Assembly (NCBI RefSeq): GCF_009696275.1
Contig: NZ_VUMI01000015.1
Span: 1-64,000 of the forward strand
Source: Eisenbergiella porci
Lineage (GTDB): Bacteria; Bacillota; Clostridia; Lachnospirales; Lachnospiraceae
Length of the DNA: 64,000 nt
Reading direction: 5' to 3'
In this document: in pieces, positions 52,582 through 60,199 of the stretch
Position numbering within the stretch: position 1 is the first letter of the stretch
Layout: each line of letters starts with the position of its first letter
The notes under the pieces: model-generated
What the model was told of the DNA's origin: nothing
The model's input: the letters and a program-made list of their open reading frames with translations, nothing else
Database searches by the model: none
Position numbers and translations under genes: made by a program

Positions 52582-52692
52582 ATGAATGATTACATTATTG
52601 AAACGCATAATCTGACGAAAAAATACGAAAATCAGTGGACTTGGCTCTTACCATTATCATTGTGGCGGGCACCCTGCCCATTTACGTCCTAA
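52582..52692 (+). pseudogene. 5' remnant of an ABC ATPase gene
   Basis: Starts after an excellent AAAGGAGG site and reads MNDYIIETHNLTKKYENQ, the usual beginning of a LanF/BceA-type ATPase, then breaks off into unrelated residues and stops after 36 codons. The next hydrophobic text in another frame (DLALTIIIVAGTLPIYVLMVYVHI, from 52635) could be the end of the matching permease. Almost the whole transporter has been deleted, leaving its promoter and start. Confidence 0.7.
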
Positions 52693-52699
52693 TGGTGTA

Positions 52700-53317
52700 T
52701 GTCCATATTCCGGCGCTTCTGCAGCGACATCCTCATCAAGCAAGAACATTCAGAAGACGGCTGTCCAGGATTCTGATGCCGCACTTAGGGCAAAATACAA
52801 AAGTGTCACAGATGATTTCAGCAATAAAAAGAAAAGTGGATATTTCAGGAATGATGTGCTGGCTATTATAAATCAATTTATAGCTGCTGATCCAAATGCT
52901 GCCGACGCATATATGCTTTCTTTAATGACTTCTGAAGAAAAAACAGATTTATTACCGCTCAATACCCAGGCAAAATCCGATATTTCCGATGGATTGATAG
53001 TACTGAGAGCATATGAGGTATTTTTAAATCAGGTGGTTGCACAGGAGCAAGCGCAAGCAACATTACAGCAGCAAACGACGGAAACACCGCCAGCAGCACT
53101 GCAACAGGAAAATACCAGCCAAGATGATCTGCTTTATAAATTGGTTTCCCAAACGCAGGCAAAATTAAATGAGCTGGGTTTTTATACAGGCGCAATAGAT
53201 GGCATATTCGATAATGAAACACAGCAGGCATTAATTAATTTCCAAACGGCTTATGGGCTTATAATCGATGGGACTATTAATGAACAAGTTGTCGCAGCGT
53301 TGGGAATACAAATATAG
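52700..53317 (+). CDS. Peptidoglycan-binding-domain protein, 5' end damaged
   Basis: A frame with no good start runs from a Ser-rich stretch (SGASAATSSSSKN) through KYKSVTDDFSNKKKSGYFRND and a helical region to a PF01471-type peptidoglycan-binding repeat (about the last 60 residues: TQAKLNELGFYTGAIDGIFDNETQQALINFQTAYGL). A GTG at 52856 could start a 153-residue product but lacks a clear ribosome site. The expected signal peptide is absent, probably lost in the deletion that also destroyed the ABC genes upstream. Likely an exported wall-binding protein in its intact form. Confidence 0.6.
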   Translation, partial: CPYSGASAATSSSSKNIQKTAVQDSDAALRAKYKSVTDDFSNKKKSGYFRNDVLAIINQFIAADPNAADAYMLSLMTSEEKTDLLPLNTQAKSDISDGLIVLRAYEVFLNQVVAQEQAQATLQQQTTETPPAALQQENTSQDDLLYKLVSQTQAKLNELGFYTGAIDGIFDNETQQALINFQTAYGLIIDGTINEQVVAALGIQI

Positions 53318-53363
53318 TTAAAATTTAAAGATACAAAGTAGTGTGAAGTTAGAGCGGGGGTGA

Positions 53364-53681
53364 GAAAATTATACTTTTATAGGTTGGTGTGGTCTGGATG
53401 GAGAAACTGTAGGCAAGCTGCACATTTTTTACTCGATTGATAAAGCTTTCAGAAATAAGGGATATGCTACACAATGTGCTGAAAAACTCTTATCGTACGC
53501 TTTTGATGTAGCACAGGTGCCCTTTGTCAATGGAGGTTGCGATAAGAATAACATAGCATCATATCGGGTGATGGAAAAAATAGGTATGATTAAAGATTGT
53601 TATGATGAGAACGGTGATCCTTTGTTCTTTATTAGCAAAGAAATGTATCAAGAAATTTCAAATAATATAAACTGTCTGTAA
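53364..53681 (+). pseudogene. GNAT acetyltransferase remnant (C-terminal two thirds)
   Basis: Reads FIGWCGLDGETVGKLHIFYSI, the acetyl-CoA loop DKAFRNKGYATQCAEKLLSYAF and NNIASYRVMEKIGM, the order of RimJ-like GNAT proteins. A stop at 53361 cuts the frame immediately upstream and no start codon is present. AT-rich like its neighbours. Confidence 0.7.
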
Positions 53682-53904
53682 ATTATACCTCTTTATTATA
53701 TCTGCTTTCGCTAGAAATAAGTTGTGTATATCTAATGAAAAAACATAAACAAGCTGAAACAAAAAAATGATATGGTCAGTATCCTATTTTTATGTATTAA
53801 TTATTGGACCTTATAAAAAGGTTAATACTGAGATTAACTATAGCCATAGCCAGGTGCTGTGTTTTCCTGGCCAGGCCTTTAAAAAAGTTATTGTTCAGGA
53901 GAAA

Positions 53905-53949
53905 AAAGAGACAGTGCTTGTGGTCTATGACTTATAAGGCTGTCTCTTT
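53905..53949 (+). terminator. Hairpin with T-rich end
   Basis: AAAGAGACAG (53905-53914) pairs with CTGTCTCTTT (53940-53949), followed by a T-rich tract. The 53682-54053 stretch holds no convincing gene besides this hairpin. Confidence 0.6.
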
Positions 53950-54053
53950 GTATTTTTTTCTGTGTCTGATTGGTGTCCCGGCGACCGCAAAACAGTGGAT
54001 AAAAACGATGTATGAGTCCTGCAGCAAAATTACTGCGGGCTCTGCCCGGATAC

Positions 54054-54468
54054 CTATAGCTCAAAAGTATAATGCATAATTTCGTCCGCAAGCAACTCCA
54101 TATAATCCTTCTTTTGCCGTGCTGTGCCGACGCAGAGTATGTCCCTTGAGACTCTGTCGGTAATCATGTAAAGCATTCTGGCCCTGATATAAAAATCCTC
54201 CTGTCTATCCGGATACCGCTTTTTTAAGAAATTTTCCATCATGGAGATTAGACATTCTTCTGTTTCAGAAAGGATGGACCGTATCCGTTCACTTTCTTTG
54301 GCAATCACTGCAGAATCCTCAAAAAACTTATTTGTGCCATATAAACGTTCCAGAAGCTGTTTTAAATAAGTCAGCAGAAATTCCCTGCAGTACGTATTAT
54401 GCTGGATAAGTGAAGTTGGCCGGAGATTTCTGATAAATATGGTGTTGTTACCTGTCTTGACGAAAAAC
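54054..54468 (-). pseudogene. TetR-type regulator remnant (ligand domain only)
   Basis: An open minus-strand frame without an ATG encodes KTGNNTIFIRNLRPTSLIQ, HNTYCREFLLTYLKQLLERLYG, and FLKKRYPDRQEDFYIRARMLYMITDRVSRDILCVG. This all-helical pattern is a TetR C-terminal domain. A stop lies just upstream near 54469, and no HTH is present. A GTG at 54308 could start an 84-residue product but has no supporting site. Confidence 0.6.
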
Positions 54469-54679
54469 AGTTGGATTTATTTCCTGTGATCCGACAAAAC
54501 GCCCGGACTATGTTAAAAATGGACATAATGGAATACGTATTGATTATAAAGGAAAAGGCTTTGGAAAGAAGCAGCTCCGGGAGTCAGTTAAAGTAAGGTA
54601 TTCCTCACATACGTATTTGAAAAAATGTGTGGAAGGAATAGACATCGGCCTTCAGGGAAAAATACATGATAATCAATAA
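54461..54679 (+). pseudogene. Second GNAT-like remnant
   Basis: Reads GFISCDPTKRPDYVKNGHNG, then IDYKGKGFGKKQLRESVKV, resembling the central strand and acetyl-CoA loop of a GNAT enzyme, and ends at TAA 54677-54679. A stop immediately upstream and lack of a start show it is a fragment. Call rests on the loop pattern only. Confidence 0.45.
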
Positions 54680-54763
54680 CTAAAATTAAAGTTCTACCTT
54701 TATTGTGACTTATACATAAATATGATAATATATTAGTATAAGTTACAAATAAGGGAGAGAAGG

Positions 54764-55357
54764 ATGGAACAAAGAGATATTATGGAAAAATTATCGCTGA
54801 CACCAGACAGTATTTTTACAGCAGCACAGGCAAGAGCGGCGGGAATTCATTCAGAATATTTAACAAATATGGTAAAAAGCGGTGAGTTGGAAAAAGTTGC
54901 TTATGGTATTTATGCATTCTCGGAGGAGCTGTACGATGAATTATATACTTTACAGAGACGTAAAGATAAGGTTATTTATTCCCACGAGACAGCTTTGTAT
55001 CTTCATGATTTGACAGATAGAGAACCCTTTGTCCTTAGTGTGACGGTTCCCACAGGTTATCATTCACATACTTTATTCAGAGACAGTATCTGTGTTCATA
55101 ACATCAGAAAAGACCTGTTGTTCATGGGGATTACAGAGTTAAAAACAACGTGGGGAAATCCTGTAAAAGTCTATGATATGGAACGGACACTTTGTGATAT
55201 GGTAAAGGATAAGAAAAATCAGGATATTGCGGTTGTAACTGATGCTTTGAAACGTTATGTAAAGAGAAAAGATAAAAATCTGAAAAATCTGATGGAGTAT
55301 GCAGGAAAGTTAAAAGTTGGAGAACAGATGAGATTTTATATGGAGGTACTTATTTGA
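54764..55357 (+). CDS. AbiEi-family antitoxin (type IV toxin-antitoxin)
   Basis: A 197-residue protein. The N-terminal winged-helix domain (SIFTAAQARAAGIHSEYLTNMVKSGELEKVAYGIYAF) is the AbiEi DNA-binding domain, and the C-terminal part (TWGNPVKVYDMERTLCDMVKDKK, DIAVVTDALKRYVKRKDKN) is the antitoxin domain. AGGGAGAGAAGG precedes the ATG. AbiEi represses the operon and counters AbiEii without direct binding. The stop overlaps the TTG start of the toxin gene. The antitoxin is intact although its toxin is broken. Confidence 0.92.
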   Translation: MEQRDIMEKLSLTPDSIFTAAQARAAGIHSEYLTNMVKSGELEKVAYGIYAFSEELYDELYTLQRRKDKVIYSHETALYLHDLTDREPFVLSVTVPTGYHSHTLFRDSICVHNIRKDLLFMGITELKTTWGNPVKVYDMERTLCDMVKDKKNQDIAVVTDALKRYVKRKDKNLKNLMEYAGKLKVGEQMRFYMEVLI

Positions 55358-56026
55358 AAACATCAACACAATTAAAGGCGAAAGTCCGAAATCTGGCAGT
55401 ACAAAACGGATTAAAGCCTGAAGTGATACTGCGTAATTTCTTCCTGGAGCGTTTCCTGGAAAGAATTGCAGTATCTCCGTATCGTGACAAATTTATACTG
55501 AAAGGTGGCATGCTGATTGGTTCAATTGGATAAAACGAAGCAGACAATAAAAATTGATATTACTACAGGTGATGTGATTACACCGGCAGAGATTGAATAC
55601 CCATTCCAACTGATGTTTGAGGATAGAAAGATTAATGTTCTGGCTTATAATCTGGAAACAGTGCTTGCAGAAAAACTGGAAACCATTTTGTCTCGGAATG
55701 TGGTAAATACACGTATGCGGGATTATTACGACGTATGGCTGCTGTCAAATCTGAAGAAGTCGTGTATTGAAATCCCAGTGCTTAATTTGGCCTTTGCCGG
55801 AACTGCCCAAAAAAGGGGTACATATCATGAACTTTTAAAAAATGGTGATAGTTATATGGATGCTGTCTGTAAAGATATCCAATTAAAAGATTTGTGGAAT
55901 TCCTATAGAAAAAAGAATCCTTATGTTGGAGAGTTAGATTTTGAAGAAGTCATGATAAGTGTGCATTCTTTGTGGACAAAAATTCGACAGATTAGCAGGA
56001 ACGAGATACATGGTAAAATAATATAA
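55354..56026 (+). pseudogene. AbiEii-family toxin with catalytic core deleted
   Basis: The nucleotidyltransferase toxin starts at TTG 55354 (KTSTQLKAKVRNLAVQNG), reads to KFILKGGMLIGSIG and stops at 55531-55533. The family text resumes in another frame at QLDKTKQTIKIDITTGDVITPAEIEYPFQLMF and continues normally to 56026. The segment between, which in AbiEii holds the Gly-Ser and DxD catalytic motifs, is absent. So an internal deletion plus frameshift has removed the active site. A TTG at 55517 might start a 169-residue C-terminal product. Confidence 0.88.
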
Positions 56027-56028
56027 GA

Positions 56029-56259
56029 ATGTATAAGACAATGCATAAGATAAGAAAAACATATACATCAACATTATTTCATAACGGAGTGAATATAAGC
56101 ATTGTTAAAGATATGTTGGGACATGCCGATGGGGCAATCCACTTGCGTCACTATATTTATAATATTAAAAACGATGAAGAGACAGATGATTTAGTACGGA
56201 TTGCTCTTTCAGGCAATAAGAACATAGAAACAGGGAACCAAATAAAAATCGAAATATGA
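56029..56259 (+). pseudogene. Tyrosine recombinase C-terminal remnant
   Basis: Encodes HKIRKTYTSTLFHNGVNISIVKDMLGHADGAIHLRHYIYN, which contains the HxxR, GH and terminal Tyr elements of phage-type integrases, but nothing of the N-terminal and first catalytic parts. The Thr usually before L-HY is changed (AIHLRHYI). It lies 76 bases from a tRNA-Leu gene, a usual integrase attachment target. Confidence 0.75.
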
Positions 56260-56285
56260 TTAATGTAATTGTTTTTTTAAATAAA

Positions 56286-56322
56286 AAAATGAGAAACTTT
56301 GATTTTATCAAAGTTTCTCATT
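56286..56322 (-). terminator. Terminator of tRNA-Leu(AAG)
   Basis: ATGAGAAACTTTGAT pairs with ATCAAAGTTTCTCAT around a short loop; a T run follows when read leftward. Confidence 0.8.
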
Positions 56323-56335
56323 GACAACTTTATAG

Positions 56336-56420
56336 TGCGGAAGATGGGACTTGAACCCACACGAGCGCATTGCCCACAAGATCCTTAGTCTTGCTCGTCT
56401 GCCAGTTCCGACACTTCCGC
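56336..56420 (-). tRNA. tRNA-Leu (AAG anticodon)
   Basis: Minus-strand class II tRNA: acceptor GCGGAAG/CTTCCGC, anticodon stem CAAGA/TCTTG with loop CTAAGGA giving AAG, long variable arm, T arm GTGGG/CCCAT-type with TTCAAGT, discriminator A. CCA not encoded. Confidence 0.92.
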
Positions 56421-57270
56421 ATGCCTGCATCAGAACGTGTTCCGTGCTGCAAGAGATATATTACCATCTTAAGAAGAATACGTCAAGACACTTTTTTCAT
56501 TTTTTTAAATATTTTTGTAAGACATTTTTTTGAGTGGTATTTTACGGCAGGGCTTCATACATCTTTTATTGTCCACACCCCGCAATTGATGCGGCTTCAT
56601 CGCAAAGTTTAATTACGATTATAAGGAGCAAAGAAGTATAATAAAGTTGAAACCTCTTTTTCAACTATATGTGAAATCATTTTATCAATGTTGTATTTAT
56701 TTGCTAAAGCTGCTTTATATTCCAATAAAAGATTATTCATGTAAATTCATAACTTAATTATGTGGTTGCCAAAGCAGCTATAGCACTGGCAAAAACGGTA
56801 GCAATACAAGCGGAAAAGTATGGGTTTATGAATAAAAAAGACATTTAGGGATTTTGGTGAAAAACTGTTCGGCCCAAGAAAACAATACAGGCATGAAATA
56901 ATGTTTATGGAGGTTAAGCAAAGTGGACAACAAACCATACTATTATGCATACGAAAACAGATATCAGAAAGTATTTGAAGCAGGCGTTGAACATTGGGGG
57001 CATACTCTTATGAAATCCTTTTTGCTGCCCTGAAGCAACAGAAATGGATGTAAACGAACACTGTCCGTATTCAGCGAGTATTTTTGTAAGAAAGCCCTGA
57101 CTGTAGCCGCGGGCATTTTAAAAAACACCATATTCGCAGTCACACAGCCAGTTTATACGGGCTGGGCAAGGAGGAGCAAAGTGCCGTTGATTATCAGAGT
57201 TCCTTTTGTAATATTTTCAGAATAAAAATACCGTAAAAAATTAAAATAATTTTTATGCAAAAAAATTATT
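56421..57270. other. AT-rich gap with gene remnants
   Basis: No intact gene. One remnant at 56923-57033 (plus, GTG start) reads DNKPYYYAYENRYQKVFEAG and VEHWGHT, like the start of a SAM-dependent methyltransferase, and stops after 36 codons. A second, around 56758-56848, reads VVAKAAIALAKTVAIQAEKYGF and is unidentified. The rest is A/T-rich and unassigned. Confidence 0.5.
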
Positions 57271-57278
57271 TTAATGTA

Positions 57279-57403
57279 TTGACATTTTATCTCAAATCAT
57301 ATAAAATACATTTTGTCGCGCAGGAATGGCGGAATTGGCAGACGCGCACGGTTCAGGTCCGTGTGGTAGTAATACCATGAGAGTTCAAGTCTCTTTTCCT
57401 GCA
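57279..57403 (+). repeat. Inverted 125-bp tRNA-Leu plus promoter repeat, right copy
   Basis: TTGACA (57279-57284), 17 bases, TAAAAT (57302-57307), then the tRNA. Nearly identical to the reverse complement of 46706-46830. Upstream flanks diverge a few bases before the -35. Confidence 0.85.
57320..57403 (+). tRNA. tRNA-Leu (CAG anticodon), copy 2
   Basis: Acceptor GCAGGAA/TTCCTGC, anticodon loop TTCAGGT giving CAG, long variable arm, discriminator A at 57403. One base (T for C in the variable arm) separates it from copy 1. Confidence 0.95.
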
Positions 57404-57414
57404 CTGAATGATTG

Positions 57415-57447
57415 AACGGAAGGTTTGAAGAAGACTTTCCGTTTTTT
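57415..57447 (+). terminator. Terminator of tRNA-Leu copy 2
   Basis: AACGGAAGG pairs with CTTTCCGTT and is followed by TTTTTCTTT. Confidence 0.8.
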
Positions 57448-57602
57448 CTTTGTCTAAAAACTCCTGCCAGATAAGTTGTACATCGGTGCGTCGGCATTAT
57501 TATGGCTGCATTACAGCAATACTGTATCAACACTTCTGAAGCGGCAATACATGCTTTTATCGAGGATATATTAAATTGATTGAAATACCAAGAGGAAAAG
57601 CA

Positions 57603-58475
57603 ATGGCGAATCAGCAGTATCAGAAATTGAAGATAGAATATGATGATCTGGAATGGCTTTATGTGCCTGACGAGGTATATGCGGATTACGACGGCTGCAA
57701 ACGCTGTCTGCAGCTTTTTATACCCTATCGACAGAAGCTGGCGGCGGAAGAAACCTTTCCGCTGGTTTTATTCATACCCGGTTTCGCGTGGTACCGTCAG
57801 GAAGTATATAACAGCCTGCCTGCTTATTCCAGGCTGGCGGAAAGAGGCATAGTTACGGCTATACTCCAGTTTCGGGAGTCAACGATTGCCCCTTTTCCCG
57901 CCCAGGTGGAGGACGCGAAGGCGGCGCTCCGGTTTCTGGCGGCAAGGGCAGAGGGCTACAATATAGATACGGAACGAATTTTTATTGCAGGGAATTCTTC
58001 AGGCGGCCATATTGCCCTGATGACGGCTTTTACGGAAGCGCAGGGGATATTTGATACGCCCATGTACCAGGAGGTGCCCTGCCGGATAAAGGGTGTGATT
58101 GCGCAGTCAGCGCCTTCGGATATCATGAAATGCGCCAAAGAGCCTCTGCCGCCCGGATTCCCGGAAAGTTTCAGGCCTACCAGGGATCTGCTGGGAGTGA
58201 AGGAGGTCCTGGAAAGCCTGGAGCTGGCGGAAGCGGCTTCCTGCGGGAAATATATTTCCGAAGCTGCCAAACTGCCGCCGGTGCTGTTATTTCATGGAAT
58301 TGATGACGTGCATGTTTCTGTGGAACACAGCCGGGAGCTGTTTGCGCTGCTTAAAGGAGCCGGGAAGGATGCGGCCTATTATGAAATTGAGGGCGGCGGC
58401 CATGGAGGAGCGGTCTTCTGGACAGATCGGATACTTGATATTATGGAGACATTTATAAAAGAGAGACGTTTATAA
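57603..58475 (+). CDS. Alpha/beta hydrolase, esterase type
   Basis: A 290-residue carboxylesterase-fold protein. An oxyanion region FIPGFAWYRQEVY, nucleophile elbow IAGNSSGGH, catalytic Asp in FHGIDDVHV and His in GGGHGGAV form a complete triad. No signal peptide. It resembles acetyl-esterase/BD-FAE enzymes that remove acetyl or feruloyl groups from polysaccharides. The ATG at 57603 follows AAGAGG; an upstream TTG at 57576 has no site. It stands alone just right of the tRNA-bracketed segment. Confidence 0.87.
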   Translation: MANQQYQKLKIEYDDLEWLYVPDEVYADYDGCKRCLQLFIPYRQKLAAEETFPLVLFIPGFAWYRQEVYNSLPAYSRLAERGIVTAILQFRESTIAPFPAQVEDAKAALRFLAARAEGYNIDTERIFIAGNSSGGHIALMTAFTEAQGIFDTPMYQEVPCRIKGVIAQSAPSDIMKCAKEPLPPGFPESFRPTRDLLGVKEVLESLELAEAASCGKYISEAAKLPPVLLFHGIDDVHVSVEHSRELFALLKGAGKDAAYYEIEGGGHGGAVFWTDRILDIMETFIKERRL

Positions 58476-58764
58476 TACAAAGGCGTTTATAAAAGAGATA
58501 CATTTATAAAACAGCGTCATATATAAAAGCGCGGCGGCTGACAGGAAAAGTATTTGACAGCGGGAAGGGAATAAAGTACAATCGACTAAGGTTAGGGGCT
58601 GTTTCTTGCTTTTAATCGGCGGCAGGAAGGAAGCGTGGTTTTTATATACCGGCTGTACGAAAGAGCGGACTTTCGGGGAGGAAGACTGTAATCAGAGGAG
58701 CATAGGGCATCAGGGAAGGTTTCTGCGGAAACACGATAAGCCATATGCGCAGAAGGGAGCAGGC

Positions 58765-59319
58765 ATGAAAAAGAGCAGCATTACGATATTAGGAGGAATA
58801 CTCTGTATGGCTGCCGTTTTTGCGGCATGCGGAGGAACTGCGGAAACCGGAAACTACACTGCTTTGGAAATCACCTCTTCGGGCAGCGCGGAAACGGTGG
58901 AAGAGCTGGAGGCAGAATCGGTTACGGCAACCGGTGAGCCGGAGATAGTGACGATATATTATGGTTCAAGCGTGGGTAAGGAGCTGAGCACCGAGGAGGT
59001 GGAGGTTCTGCGGAAAACGCCGGAGACAATCATTGGCGAGCTGCGCAAGAAGAATATTGTGTCGGTTGATACCAAGGTAAATGATTTTACAATATCAGAG
59101 GATAAGGAAAAGCTTACGCTGGATCTTTCCGCAGGCTTCAGAGACTATCTGAAGACTATGGAGGAAGGAAGTGAAGCCGTTATTATGGCAGCGCTGACGA
59201 ATTCCTTCCTGGCGGCATATGACGCGCAGGAAATGGTGGTCACGATCAACGGCCAGCGCCTGGAGACGAAGAACCGGGTTTATGAGGAAGGCCTCCGGTT
59301 TGTAGATATGCTGGATTAA
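58765..59319 (+). CDS. GerMN-domain lipoprotein
   Basis: Signal peptide with lipobox AAC (Cys about residue 21) anchors a 184-residue protein outside. The C-terminal GerMN domain covers residues about 65-180 (VTIYYGSSVGKELSTEEVEV, TPETIIGELRKKNIVS, MAALTNSFLAAYDAQEMVVTINGQ). GerMN domains occur in spore germination protein GerM and in wall-associated lipoproteins. The ATG at 58765 follows AGAAGGGAGC; a longer frame from 58606 has no ribosome site. Precise role unknown. Confidence 0.85.
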   Translation: MKKSSITILGGILCMAAVFAACGGTAETGNYTALEITSSGSAETVEELEAESVTATGEPEIVTIYYGSSVGKELSTEEVEVLRKTPETIIGELRKKNIVSVDTKVNDFTISEDKEKLTLDLSAGFRDYLKTMEEGSEAVIMAALTNSFLAAYDAQEMVVTINGQRLETKNRVYEEGLRFVDMLD

Positions 59320-59350
59320 TAATTTCCATTAAAATGTAATATGGACAAAA

Positions 59351-59384
59351 AAGGCTGCATTTCTGAATTCAGAAATGCAGCCTT
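59351..59384. terminator. 34-bp perfect palindromic terminator
   Basis: AAGGCTGCATTTCTGAA and its exact complement abut at 59367/59368, with A and T tracts outside. It ends the GerMN gene and also encodes the last codons and stop of the convergent gene. Confidence 0.85.
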
Positions 59385-60073
59385 CTTCTTACTGCGCCGC
59401 GCAGCCGTTTTCTGGAAAGCATGGTTATCAGCGCCACAATAATGATTGCACAGGCGGTGAGGACGACGGCGGACCAGGTGAGCAGAAACGGCCTGGAAAG
59501 GAACCGGCGGATCAGCAGTTCAATGGAAATACATAGTACCGCGATTTCCGAGAACACATAGAGCGCCGATGCCAGGAAGGAAGAGGAAACCTTTCTGCAC
59601 AGGGCGGCCAGCAGGATGGCCAGCACCGTGACCACCGCAGTGATGGGCAGGGCCAGCTGGTAGAACCAGCGGGAGCTGGGAGTGTTAAAGGTGATCAGGT
59701 ATTCGTAAAGTCCGATGGAAAGCCCGTCAAACAGCAGGGAAACATAGATGGGAAGCTCGGTATAGATAAAAACAGGAATGGCCACTACCCAGAGGATAAT
59801 GCATATCCCAATCACATACAAAGACCAGGCGCTGCTGTTGAACACCAGCAGGTTCAGAAGCCCGCAGGCGGCTCCGGCAGCAATGAGCACCAGAGAGTAG
59901 AGAATGGCCACATCCTTGTTTTTTACCGTTTCCACCTGACCGTTTTCCTTTGGAAAAGGGGGCACGGAGTGGGTATAGGTTATTTCATTCGGATTGATTA
60001 CCGGCGTATTGCAGAGCGGACAGCGTTCCAGGGTATCGTCCAGTTTTACGCCGCAGTTTACACAATATGACAT
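59369..60073 (-). CDS. Zinc-ribbon membrane protein (DUF6320-like)
   Basis: A 234-residue protein with an N-terminal zinc ribbon (CVNCGVKLDDTLERCPLC, residues about 4-21), a linker, and six to seven membrane helices (about residues 55-222). This matches DUF6320 proteins of clostridia. The ATG at 60073 (MSYCVNC) is preferred; it follows ATGGAG at proper spacing, whereas 60085 has a weak site. The stop codon lies inside the terminator palindrome. It is 126 bases downstream of the acyltransferase gene on the same strand, so the two probably act together, perhaps with the zinc ribbon as a docking module. Function undescribed as far as I know. Confidence 0.75.
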   Translation of the reverse strand: MSYCVNCGVKLDDTLERCPLCNTPVINPNEITYTHSVPPFPKENGQVETVKNKDVAILYSLVLIAAGAACGLLNLLVFNSSAWSLYVIGICIILWVVAIPVFIYTELPIYVSLLFDGLSIGLYEYLITFNTPSSRWFYQLALPITAVVTVLAILLAALCRKVSSSFLASALYVFSEIAVLCISIELLIRRFLSRPFLLTWSAVVLTACAIIIVALITMLSRKRLRGAVRRRLHF

Positions 60074-60199
60074 ATTAAACTCCATTCCGCTGTAAGGATA
60101 CAGCTTTTTTGTTGTGGAAAATGATATCTGCCGGAAGGACCTGCCGGAGGTGCCGGCTGTTTGCGGCTCCGGCTTTTCTTTTTATAAAGGGAGGAAAAA

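Noticed and set aside
53908-53949. AGAGACAG/CTGTCTCT resembling Tn5 mosaic ends
   Set aside because: Only eight to nine bases match and the rest of the mosaic-end sequence is absent; it is the stem of a terminator hairpin.
53804-54079. A 91-codon basic, hydrophobic frame
   Set aside because: It runs through a terminator hairpin, starts without a ribosome site and resembles nothing.
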